Of a stretch of DNA of 14,999 nucleotides, positions 1-5,733 are shown piece by piece (the stretch's first letter is position 1; each line of letters starts with the position of its first letter). The position numbers were made by a program, and so were the translations under genes. The DNA comes from an uncultured Veillonella sp. (lineage in GTDB: Bacteria; Bacillota; Negativicutes; Veillonellales; Veillonellaceae). The stretch is from contig NZ_CALLVP010000003.1 in the NCBI RefSeq assembly GCF_938010505.1, positions 1 through 14,999 of the forward strand, read 5' to 3'. The notes beneath the pieces are model-generated. The model was not told the DNA's origin. It saw only the letters and a program-made list of their open reading frames with translations, and did not search any database.

Positions 1-30
1 GTCTTCTGGTATTTCACTGATACTGTACAT
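1..30 (-). CDS. Possible start of a further minus-strand gene, cut by the window edge
   Basis: Reading the minus strand from position 30, an ATG opens a frame (MYSISEIPED) that stays open to the window edge, ten codons. An AGGAA sequence lies 12 bases upstream and an in-frame TAG lies just upstream of the ATG, so this would be the first available start. It follows the terminator-like hairpin after fetB, where a new gene would be expected. Ten codons are far too few to identify a product, and the frame could be open by chance. Confidence 0.2.
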   Translation of the reverse strand, partial: MYSISEIPED

Positions 31-77
31 AGTATACCACTATTCCTACTAAAAAACATAGGAATTTGATACACAAC

Positions 78-112
78 AAAAGGTTGCCACCTCACAGGAG
101 GAAGCAACCTTT
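78..112 (-). terminator. Probable intrinsic terminator after fetB
   Basis: In the minus-strand transcript a 9-bp stem (AAAGGTTGC with GCAACCTTT, 79-87 against 104-112) encloses a second 4-bp stem (CCTC/GAGG) with a small internal loop. It is followed by an imperfect T-run (TTTTGTTGTG). It lies about 110 bases after the fetB stop. The T-run is interrupted, so termination may be incomplete. Confidence 0.65.
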
Positions 113-130
113 ATATTACGGGAATTTCTA

Positions 131-185
131 ATCTATATCGATTATCTATATCGAATATGACTAAAATGTATGTGCCTACATTTTA
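131..185. repeat. Direct repeat and AT-rich hairpin downstream of fetB
   Basis: An 11-bp sequence, ATCTATATCGA, occurs twice at 131-141 and 144-154, a 13-base period. Next to it a 9-bp perfect inverted repeat (TAAAATGTA at 162-170, TACATTTTA at 177-185) leaves a 6-base loop. Both lie in the 3' untranslated region of the fetAB transcript. The hairpin has no T-run after it in the minus direction, so it is not a classical terminator; it could protect the transcript 3' end. Confidence 0.5.
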
Positions 186-219
186 TCTCCTATTTACTAT
201 TAATATTTAAGAAAACTTA

Positions 220-981
220 CTAATTTAATTGATTTCGATTATTAAAGAATGTTCTATATGCTAGCTGACAAGTTATAAAGCAAGCAATTGATATGGTAGA
301 TAAAGTCATAAAGGTTACAATCATTTGGTATTTTACAGCTTCTAACGGTGGCATCCCCGCTAAAATAAGACCTGTCATCATTCCTGGCAATGCTACAATG
401 CCTAATGTCTTGGCACTATCCACGGTAGGCTGTAGCCCTGTCTTTATAACATCACGTACAATAGCTTTTGAAGCTTGCTTAGGTGTGCTACCTAAAGCCA
501 ATTTGATTTCCACCTCTTGTTTTCGCAGTTCAAAATTAGATAACAATTGACTATAACAAAGTCCGATAGCAATCATAGCACCACTGATAACCATACCACC
601 AACGGGAATCACTTGATAGGCCGTAAAAGTAAGTACGCCAGTTAGTAGCAATATAGATAATGTCATCCCTGATCCTACAATGATTGCGAACCATGAAATC
701 CATAAAACATGGGGAATTGTTTTTCCACGTTTAGCTGAGTTATAACCTGCATTTATAGCCATAAATCCTAACAATCCAATTATAAATATAGGGCTTTCAG
801 TGCTAAAAACATAAGATAAAATAAAGCCGATAATAAAGAGCTGTACAGTAGCTCTCAAAGCACTTATAATAATATCCTTCTCCAGTTTCAACTCTTGTCG
901 ATAGGACATAATCAGGCTGATGATAACTAGTACGAATGCAAGACACAAGGATGTAGCAGATATAGTTTGAAATTGACTCAT
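220..981 (-). CDS. fetB: ABC transporter permease, FetB/YbbM family (UPF0014)
   Basis: This 253-residue protein is very hydrophobic, with about seven membrane segments (roughly residues 8-27, 38-60, 63-79, 92-121, 124-147, 192-212 and 222-245). The family's conserved cytoplasmic stretch is visible around residues 150-190 (FELRKQEVEIKLALGSTPKQ, then AIVRDVIKTGLQP), followed by the VALPGMMTGLILAG segment. Length matches the family (about 250-260). In E. coli FetB pairs with FetA in an ATP-driven inner-membrane exporter linked to iron homeostasis and peroxide resistance. Here its ATG overlaps the stop codon of the ATPase gene (ATGA), which indicates translational coupling and a two-gene operon. 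The family assignment is secure; that iron is the substrate is transferred from E. coli and not shown by this sequence. Confidence 0.87.
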   Translation of the reverse strand: MSQFQTISATSLCLAFVLVIISLIMSYRQELKLEKDIIISALRATVQLFIIGFILSYVFSTESPIFIIGLLGFMAINAGYNSAKRGKTIPHVLWISWFAIIVGSGMTLSILLLTGVLTFTAYQVIPVGGMVISGAMIAIGLCYSQLLSNFELRKQEVEIKLALGSTPKQASKAIVRDVIKTGLQPTVDSAKTLGIVALPGMMTGLILAGMPPLEAVKYQMIVTFMTLSTISIACFITCQLAYRTFFNNRNQLN

Positions 982-1634
982 CCCAATTCCTCCTCATTAG
1001 CTAATAGACCATCCACTATAGTGATGCGGCGATTGGCCATACGCAAACTTTGTGCTTCGTTATGAGTTATAGAGATAATAGTAGTTCCCTTTTTATGAAG
1101 CTCATTAATTACATGTTCCACAATAGATGTATTCGTCGCATCTAAAGCAGAAGTAACCTCATCTAAAAGCAATATTTTAGGCTCAAATATAAGACTTCGA
1201 ATAAGGCAAATTCGTTGCATTTCACCGCCAGATAATTCATCGTTACGGCGCTCAAGATACTCCATAGGCATATGAAATAAATCAAAAAGATATTCTATAC
1301 GACTTATATCTGGTTCCATACCACGAATATCATAAGGAAATAAAATATTCCGTCGTACTATTTTCGCAAACAAATAAGGCCTTTGAAAACAATACCCCAC
1401 TTCTTTACGATAACTTTCAGGATCTATGGTAGCTAAATCACGGCCATCATAAATAATTGCCCCCGAAGTAGGACTAATTAAATCACTACATAATTTTAAA
1501 AGTGTACTTTTACCACTCCCAGACGGACCTACAACAGTAATATAATCACCCTTATTTATAGACAGAGATACGTCACGGATAATAGATTTGTCTTTCACAA
1601 CATAGGATATGTTAGATAACTCAAGCAGCGCCAT
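978..1634 (-). CDS. fetA: ABC transporter ATP-binding protein, FetA/YbbL family
   Basis: A 218-residue stand-alone nucleotide-binding domain with all ABC motifs in order: Walker A GPSGSGKST (36-44), Q-loop Gln84, signature LSGGE (134-138), Walker B ILLLDE (154-159) and switch His191. It has no membrane segment and should bind the cytoplasmic face of the FetB dimer and hydrolyse ATP to drive export. The start is the ATG at 1634, with AGGGGG four bases upstream. It is first in the operon, after a 5' region holding a candidate promoter and a dyad overlapping the expected transcription start. The ATPase call is certain on motifs; the FetA subfamily rests mainly on the adjacent FetB-type permease. 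Confidence 0.86.
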   Translation of the reverse strand: MALLELSNISYVVKDKSIIRDVSLSINKGDYITVVGPSGSGKSTLLKLCSDLISPTSGAIIYDGRDLATIDPESYRKEVGYCFQRPYLFAKIVRRNILFPYDIRGMEPDISRIEYLFDLFHMPMEYLERRNDELSGGEMQRICLIRSLIFEPKILLLDEVTSALDATNTSIVEHVINELHKKGTTIISITHNEAQSLRMANRRITIVDGLLANEEELG

Positions 1635-1680
1635 AATGCCCCCTGTCGCCTTGTATTTCCCTTAAATGATCAAACAGTCA

Positions 1681-1707
1681 CTAACTACAACTAGGAGTTT
1701 TAGTTAG
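1681..1707. promoter_or_regulatory. Near-perfect 27-bp dyad at the fetAB transcription start (candidate operator)
   Basis: On the minus strand CTAACT and AGTTAG bracket a symmetrical sequence in which 11 of 12 base pairs match around a 3-base centre. It begins inside the candidate -10 element and extends across the expected start of transcription. Such a position fits a repressor site; it could equally form a hairpin at the very 5' end of the mRNA. The regulator is unknown. Confidence 0.5.
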
Positions 1708-1734
1708 TATAAAGGTGATGATTCTAATCCCCAA
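1706..1734 (-). promoter_or_regulatory. Candidate promoter of fetAB
   Basis: On the minus strand TTGGGG (1729-1734) is followed after exactly 17 bases by TATACT (1706-1711). The -10 element is good and the -35 is poor (three of six consensus bases), which would suit a regulated promoter. Transcription would begin near 1700, giving a leader of about 65 bases before the fetA ATG. Confidence 0.5.
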
Positions 1735-1745
1735 ACTCATTCCCA

Positions 1746-1772
1746 AAATATAATATTAATTATATTATATTT
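1746..1772. repeat. AT-only 11-bp inverted repeat upstream of the fetAB promoter
   Basis: AAATATAATAT (1746-1756) and its exact inverse ATATTATATTT (1762-1772) flank a 5-base centre. It lies just upstream of the candidate -35 element, where an UP element or activator site would lie, and just beyond the rpmA terminator. Pure A/T sequence makes chance symmetry fairly easy, so a function is uncertain. Confidence 0.4.
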
Positions 1773-1790
1773 CTAAAACACATACCACTT

Positions 1791-1827
1791 AAAAACAAAA
1801 AATCCCTAGTGGAAACCACTAGGGATT
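1791..1827 (-). terminator. Strong intrinsic terminator after rpmA
   Basis: A perfect 12-bp stem (AATCCCTAGTGG with CCACTAGGGATT, 1816-1827 against 1801-1812 on the plus strand) has a 3-base loop and is followed on the minus strand by TTTTGTTTTT. It begins 16 bases past the rpmA stop. It ends the rplU-prp-rpmA transcript and separates it from fetAB. Confidence 0.92.
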
Positions 1828-1843
1828 AATAGTCTTTGTAAAA

Positions 1844-2128
1844 TTAAGCTTCTACAGGGTAAACGCTAACTTTACGGTTATAACGACCAGCACGTTCAAA
1901 TGCTACTTTACCAGGCACAAGTGCAAATAAAGTGTCATCTTTACCGATACCTACGTTAGTACCAGGGTGGAAGTGAGTACCACGTTGACGAACGATGATG
2001 TTACCGCTCTTTACGATGGAACCATCATGGCATTTAACACCAAGACGTTTAGATTCACTGTCACGACCGTTACGAGTACTGGACACACCTTTTTTATGTG
2101 CGAACAATTGCAAATCAAAAGTAAACAT
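1844..2128 (-). CDS. rpmA: 50S ribosomal protein L27 with cleavable N-terminal extension
   Basis: L27 is a late-assembling large-subunit protein whose N-terminus reaches the peptidyl transferase centre. The 94-residue product begins MFTFDLQLF before the mature start AHKKG. That nine-residue extension matches the Firmicutes L27 leader, which the Prp protease removes between Phe9 and Ala10. The core follows family sequence (SSTRNGRDSESKRLGVK; RQRGTHFHPG; LFALVPGKV). I start at the ATG at 2128: AGGAGG lies eight bases upstream. A GTG three codons earlier overlaps that ribosome binding site itself and cannot sensibly use it. The gene follows prp by 12 bases and is last in the operon before a strong terminator. 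Confidence 0.95.
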   Translation of the reverse strand: MFTFDLQLFAHKKGVSSTRNGRDSESKRLGVKCHDGSIVKSGNIIVRQRGTHFHPGTNVGIGKDDTLFALVPGKVAFERAGRYNRKVSVYPVEA

Positions 2129-2140
2129 TAAGTTCACCTC

Positions 2141-2455
2141 CTATATTTCGTGAATTTGGACAAACTCTGGATATTGACGGCTAATTTCCTCCAAACCAAG
2201 AAGCATAGTCCCCAGAATATCCTGTCCACTCTGATTAATCGTACCAGAGAGAACTATATCACATTGACCTTCGCTATTCGTATACTCCCCTTCTTGTCGA
2301 GCAATTTGGGTGAGTCCTAACATTGCCGTTGCCGATAAGGCAGACACTGCGGCACATACGATATCAAAGCCATGTTCATCATATCCTGCATGACCGGACA
2401 TATGACAACCAACTATTTGACCATCACTATTCCGCTGGATTCCAATGGAAACCAT
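2141..2455 (-). CDS. prp: Ribosomal-processing cysteine protease Prp
   Basis: This 104-residue protein lies between rplU and rpmA, the standard place for Prp. It carries the family signature GHAGYDEHGFDIVCAAVSA, with the catalytic pair His22 and Cys34 at the positions described for the Staphylococcus aureus enzyme. Prp cuts the leader from pre-L27, an essential step in S. aureus; the substrate is encoded immediately downstream with an intact site. The ATG is only two bases after the rplU stop and no good Shine-Dalgarno sequence precedes it, so translation probably depends on ribosomes finishing rplU. That would keep protease levels low relative to the flanking ribosomal proteins, which have strong sites. 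Confidence 0.93.
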   Translation of the reverse strand: MVSIGIQRNSDGQIVGCHMSGHAGYDEHGFDIVCAAVSALSATAMLGLTQIARQEGEYTNSEGQCDIVLSGTINQSGQDILGTMLLGLEEISRQYPEFVQIHEI

Positions 2456-2457
2456 AA

Positions 2458-2769
2458 TTAAGCTTGGATAGATTCAATACGAACTTTTGTGAACGGTTGA
2501 CGATGGCCTTGACGACGACGGTAGTTGGATTTAGCTTTGTATTTGAATACTAAGATTTTTTTACCTTTACCATGCTCAAGAACTGTACCTGTAACTTTTG
2601 CACCGTTTACAAGAGGAGCGCCAACTTTAACGTCGCCGTCATTCACTACAGTCAAAACTTCTTCGAATGTAACGGACTCGTCAGCAGCTGCTTCCAATTT
2701 TTCGATAGTAATTACATCGCCTTCAGCAACACGATATTGTTTACCACCAGTTTTAATAATTGCGTACAT
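2458..2769 (-). CDS. rplU: 50S ribosomal protein L21
   Basis: L21 binds 23S rRNA in the large subunit. The 103-residue sequence is typical throughout: MYAIIKTGGKQYRVAEGD at the start, then the KVGAPLV segment, and near the C-terminus the basic KAKSNYRRRQGHRQPFTKV stretch. Length is normal for the family (about 103). The ATG at 2769 is preceded by AAGGAGGTG at ideal spacing. It is the first gene of rplU-prp-rpmA, with its own near-consensus promoter and a structured leader, so it is probably transcribed independently of mntP upstream. Confidence 0.97.
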   Translation of the reverse strand: MYAIIKTGGKQYRVAEGDVITIEKLEAAADESVTFEEVLTVVNDGDVKVGAPLVNGAKVTGTVLEHGKGKKILVFKYKAKSNYRRRQGHRQPFTKVRIESIQA

Positions 2770-2774
2770 GAGAA

Positions 2775-2883
2775 CACCTCCTTGTTATCGAACTCGCTGA
2801 ATTCGGTATCCCGACCCGAACTTCGGTCGGGCGTTTAAACCTGTTTCACGCGGATTGCAAAGTTCAGTAAACCGAACTAATAC
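2775..2883 (-). ncRNA. Structured 5' leader of rplU (candidate L21-type autoregulatory leader)
   Basis: Between the predicted transcription start and the Shine-Dalgarno sequence the minus-strand RNA can form three hairpins in series. Hairpin 1 is AGTTC/GAACT (2861-2878). Hairpin 2 is a strong 9-bp CCCGACCGA-type stem with one bulged G and a 3-base loop (2810-2831). Hairpin 3 is a 7-bp stem with one G-U pair and an AGC loop (2789-2805), ending six bases before the AAGGAGG site. Firmicutes often have an L21 leader here that is thought to be controlled by the ribosomal protein. Whether this RNA fits the known L21 leader model I cannot tell by eye. Confidence 0.5.
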
Positions 2884-2889
2884 TGATAT

Positions 2890-2918
2890 AGTATATACTA
2901 TTTACACTATCATGTCAA
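2890..2918 (-). promoter_or_regulatory. Near-consensus promoter of rplU-prp-rpmA
   Basis: TTGACA (2913-2918 on the plus strand) and TATACT (2890-2895) are separated by exactly 17 bases on the minus strand. This is a perfect -35 and a five-of-six -10, as expected for ribosomal protein genes under the housekeeping sigma factor. Transcription should start near 2883, about 113 bases upstream of the rplU ATG. Confidence 0.85.
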
Positions 2919-2920
2919 AT

Positions 2921-2942
2921 AAAAAAACGACAGAACTCGCCT
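2921..2942 (-). terminator. Weak candidate terminator between mntP and rplU
   Basis: A short stem (GGCGA with TCGTT, including two G-U pairs, loop GTTCTG) is followed directly by seven T residues on the minus strand. It abuts the -35 of the rplU promoter. The stem is weak, so read-through from mntP into the ribosomal genes is likely. Confidence 0.4.
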
Positions 2943-2972
2943 AGTTTTTAACACTTATATATACACAGAACT

Positions 2973-3548
2973 TTAAAATTCTCCGATAATTCCAAGGTGT
3001 TGTAAAAGTATCTTTGTACCGATGAGAATCAATACACCTCCACCTACTATATCTGCATATTTTCCAACAAATCGGCCCATAAATTTACCTAAGTAAACAC
3101 CCACTAAAGATATACCAAAGGTAATAACACCAATCATCGTAGATGCTTCCCATACATTGATAGGTAAAAATGCAAAGGTCAACCCTACAGCCATCGCATC
3201 AAGGCTAGTCGCTACGGAGAGCATCATCATTTCCCAAACACCCAAGAATTGCTTATCATCGTCCTCTTCATCATCATCACTAAGTCCCTCTCTGATCATA
3301 GCGATACCTAAATAGCCAAGAAGTCCAAAGATAATCCAGTGGTCCCAATCAGCAATCACATCGATAAATTGACGACCGATGAGCCAACCAATAAGAGGCA
3401 TAAAAAACTGGAACAAACCAAAAAGAAATGCCAAGGTTACCTTACGACCATTCTCACCTACGGGCATTGTCAGCCCCTTACCGATAGATACACCAAAGGC
3501 ATCCATCGCTAGGCCTATACTAATTAATATAATTTCAAATACAGACAC
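2973..3548 (-). CDS. mntP: Manganese efflux pump MntP
   Basis: A 191-residue membrane protein with about six helices and the internally repeated MntP signature: GLAMDAFGVSIGKG near the start (Asp16) and SVATSLDAMAVGLTF in the second half (Asp117). These aspartates correspond to functionally important ones in E. coli MntP (Asp16, Asp118). The protein exports Mn(II) from the cytoplasm. A very acidic cytoplasmic loop (DDDEEDDD, about 91-98) separates the halves. The start is a GTG with AGAGGAG four bases upstream. It follows rng by 27 bases, with no room for a promoter plus a manganese riboswitch, so it is probably co-transcribed with rng rather than controlled by a yybP-ykoY element at this site. 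Confidence 0.93.
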   Translation of the reverse strand: MSVFEIILISIGLAMDAFGVSIGKGLTMPVGENGRKVTLAFLFGLFQFFMPLIGWLIGRQFIDVIADWDHWIIFGLLGYLGIAMIREGLSDDDEEDDDKQFLGVWEMMMLSVATSLDAMAVGLTFAFLPINVWEASTMIGVITFGISLVGVYLGKFMGRFVGKYADIVGGGVLILIGTKILLQHLGIIGEF

Positions 3549-3575
3549 GGTACTCCTCTATAAACAAACTACATA

Positions 3576-5003
3576 TTATTCAGTTACAGCCATCAGGGAA
3601 TACCCTTCACGGCTAATTTGTGGATTTACCACAATAGAAATCTTGCGCCCTATAGACTCACCCAAATCCACGAGAACAGCCTTTGTTAAATATTGAGCTA
3701 CCTCTGGATGAACTTCGATTTCTAAATCTGTTTTAATACGTCCAGATTTAAATAACTCGCGGATACGACGAACAATCTGCATATACACGGTGCGGCCTGA
3801 CAACATATAGCCCGTACCACCACATTGAGGACATGTATCAAACATCAAGGTTTGTAAACCTTGGCGAGCTCGCTTTCGGGTCATCTCTACAAGGCCAAGC
3901 GAACTAATGCCGCATACAACAGTTTTCATTTTATCTAACTTAGCTTGTACCCCCAACAATTTTAACAATTCTTGTTGATGCTCTTTATCTTTCATATCGA
4001 TGAAATCGACTACAATGATACCGCCAATATCGCGCAAACGCAATTGACGACAGATTTCTTTTGCCGCCTCTTTATTGACTGTGAAAGCTAAATCTTCCAG
4101 CTTATTAGACTTGCCAGTGTAATGAGCAGAGTTTACATCAAAAACGGTGAGAGCTTCAGTATGATCGATACGGATTGAACCACCAGAAGGAAGATTAATA
4201 TCGCGAGAGATAAGATCTTCTAATTGAGGTTCAATGTGATTTGCTTTAAAAATCGGTGTGCTATCACGATGACGTGTCACTTTAATTTGTTGCGACGTAG
4301 GTCCATGCCCTAAGAGGTCCAGCAATCGGGATTCTCCCATATCGGAATCAACGATGATTTCCTCTACATTGCGATGCGCATAGTCCCGAACAAGACGGAA
4401 CCAAAAGTCCGCATCACTATAAAGGTCAGTACCACTCTTAGCAACCTTAAAACGCTTCAACACATGTTGCCAAGTCCGCCACAGATACTCCATATCGCGA
4501 CCGATTTCATCGGCACTGGCCTTAGCTGCCGCAGTACGAATGATAAAACCGCAACCTTCTTGTACATAAGGTGCTGCTAACTCTTGTAATTTTGTACGCA
4601 AGGCTTCGTCAGTAATTTTTTTAGAAATATGCATGCCTTCAGAATATGGTAATAGTACCATAAAGCGACCGGCCAAACTAACGTCTGCAGTCACGCGGGC
4701 ACCTTTACCGAGCATTTCTTCTTTCACTACTTGAACAAGAATTTGTTGCCCTACAGATAGGCGTGGCAAGATTTTCTGTTCCTTCCCTTGTTGAAGGTTC
4801 AAATACGCATTTTGAGAGCCTCCAATATCAACAAAGGCCGCTTGCATACCATTCAACACATTCTTTACTGTGCCTTTGTACATATGATTTGCCATATGAG
4901 ACTCATCGGTACGCTCCAAGACAAAGTCCACTAGCTGGCCTTCTTCGTCGATAACAGCCATACGAATTTCTTCGCGCATAACATTGACCAAAATTTTATG
5001 CAT
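3576..5003 (-). CDS. rng: Ribonuclease G (RNase E/G family endoribonuclease)
   Basis: This cytoplasmic 475-residue endoribonuclease has the length of RNase G and lacks the long scaffold tail of RNase E. An S1-type RNA-binding segment lies around residues 37-118. The Mg-binding catalytic aspartates sit in VFDVNS (Asp289) and VVDFIDM (Asp333), 44 apart as in the family. The zinc-link motif CPQCGGTG (Cys391, Cys394) is present. Family members cut single-stranded A/U-rich RNA, process the 16S rRNA 5' end and start mRNA decay. The ATG at 5003 has GGGAGGG five bases upstream. It lies 34 bases after the DUF2344 gene, a linkage common in clostridial and Negativicutes genomes, so it may be co-expressed with the radical SAM pair. 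Confidence 0.94.
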   Translation of the reverse strand: MHKILVNVMREEIRMAVIDEEGQLVDFVLERTDESHMANHMYKGTVKNVLNGMQAAFVDIGGSQNAYLNLQQGKEQKILPRLSVGQQILVQVVKEEMLGKGARVTADVSLAGRFMVLLPYSEGMHISKKITDEALRTKLQELAAPYVQEGCGFIIRTAAAKASADEIGRDMEYLWRTWQHVLKRFKVAKSGTDLYSDADFWFRLVRDYAHRNVEEIIVDSDMGESRLLDLLGHGPTSQQIKVTRHRDSTPIFKANHIEPQLEDLISRDINLPSGGSIRIDHTEALTVFDVNSAHYTGKSNKLEDLAFTVNKEAAKEICRQLRLRDIGGIIVVDFIDMKDKEHQQELLKLLGVQAKLDKMKTVVCGISSLGLVEMTRKRARQGLQTLMFDTCPQCGGTGYMLSGRTVYMQIVRRIRELFKSGRIKTDLEIEVHPEVAQYLTKAVLVDLGESIGRKISIVVNPQISREGYSLMAVTE

Positions 5004-5037
5004 CTTATCCCTCCCTTCTTCGTCATCTAAATTATAA

Positions 5038-5733
5038 TTAGTAACTAATCTCTAAAGGCGTATAGCGACCTTCTTCGTTTTCTACCATAATGGCTTTACG
5101 ATGAATTTCGTTGCTAGTTGTAATAGGCCAATTATACTGATCCTTACCGAGATTCCATACTTCGCTAGGTTTAATCGTGCCTTGCGGATAAATGCCGATG
5201 CCCATTGTAAGGGTCACCATACCGTCCTTAACGGAGGCTATGATTGGTTCTTTTACAAACTCTTTTACATCAATGGTACGAGTTTTCTTAGGTGTTACCT
5301 TTTCATAAGAAATCTCCGTTGCTTCATTAAAAGGTTTGAGTAACACATCCCAATCAGGATTTTCATCTGTCACAGGACCTGTTACCTCATAGATAGCAAA
5401 GTTACAGATGGCCATCATCTTTTTCACCTTTTCAGGCATTTCTTTACCATTTAGCACTTCAAGGCCTGATGGCGCTACACGGTTTAAACGGTCCATAATG
5501 GACTCTAAGCTATCCTCTTCGAGCACATCCATATCGATATATTCAGCCGCTGCCGTTACACCTAAGGCAAGTGCAGAGGAGAAGCTAATTTTCATATGAG
5601 GGTTAAAACCTTCAGAATAAGCCATTTTAATTTCTGCTCGTCGAATCATTCGCTCTACAGCTTGAGCATAATCAAGGTGCGACAAGAATCTCAATTCTTC
5701 GCCTTTATTTAAGGCCAAACGTAACTTTTTCAA
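5038..5733 (-). CDS. Radical SAM-linked protein, DUF2344 (TIGR03936 family)
   Basis: A soluble protein of 231 residues. The family signature near the N-terminus is clear: KLRLALNKGEELRFLSHLDY, then RRAEIKMAYSEGFNPHMKISF and a LALGVTAAAEY segment. Its function is unknown; members are encoded next to, or fused to, TIGR03960 radical SAM proteins. I choose a TTG start at 5733: AGGAGG lies nine bases upstream and the protein then begins MKKLRLAL, as family members do. Upstream candidates, including a GTG touching the AGGAGG and an ATG at 5787, would lack a usable site. The gene overlaps the end of the radical SAM gene by 29 bases, so translation is probably coupled. Confidence 0.85.
   Translation of the reverse strand: MKKLRLALNKGEELRFLSHLDYAQAVERMIRRAEIKMAYSEGFNPHMKISFSSALALGVTAAAEYIDMDVLEEDSLESIMDRLNRVAPSGLEVLNGKEMPEKVKKMMAICNFAIYEVTGPVTDENPDWDVLLKPFNEATEISYEKVTPKKTRTIDVKEFVKEPIIASVKDGMVTLTMGIGIYPQGTIKPSEVWNLGKDQYNWPITTSNEIHRKAIMVENEEGRYTPLEISY

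Noticed and set aside
803..997. 64-codon minus-strand frame across the fetA-fetB junction
   Set aside because: It lies in another frame inside fetB, which has full family conservation, and carries no ribosome site.
3549..3575. Manganese (yybP-ykoY) riboswitch ahead of mntP
   Set aside because: Only 27 bases separate rng from mntP, too little for this riboswitch; none is visible.
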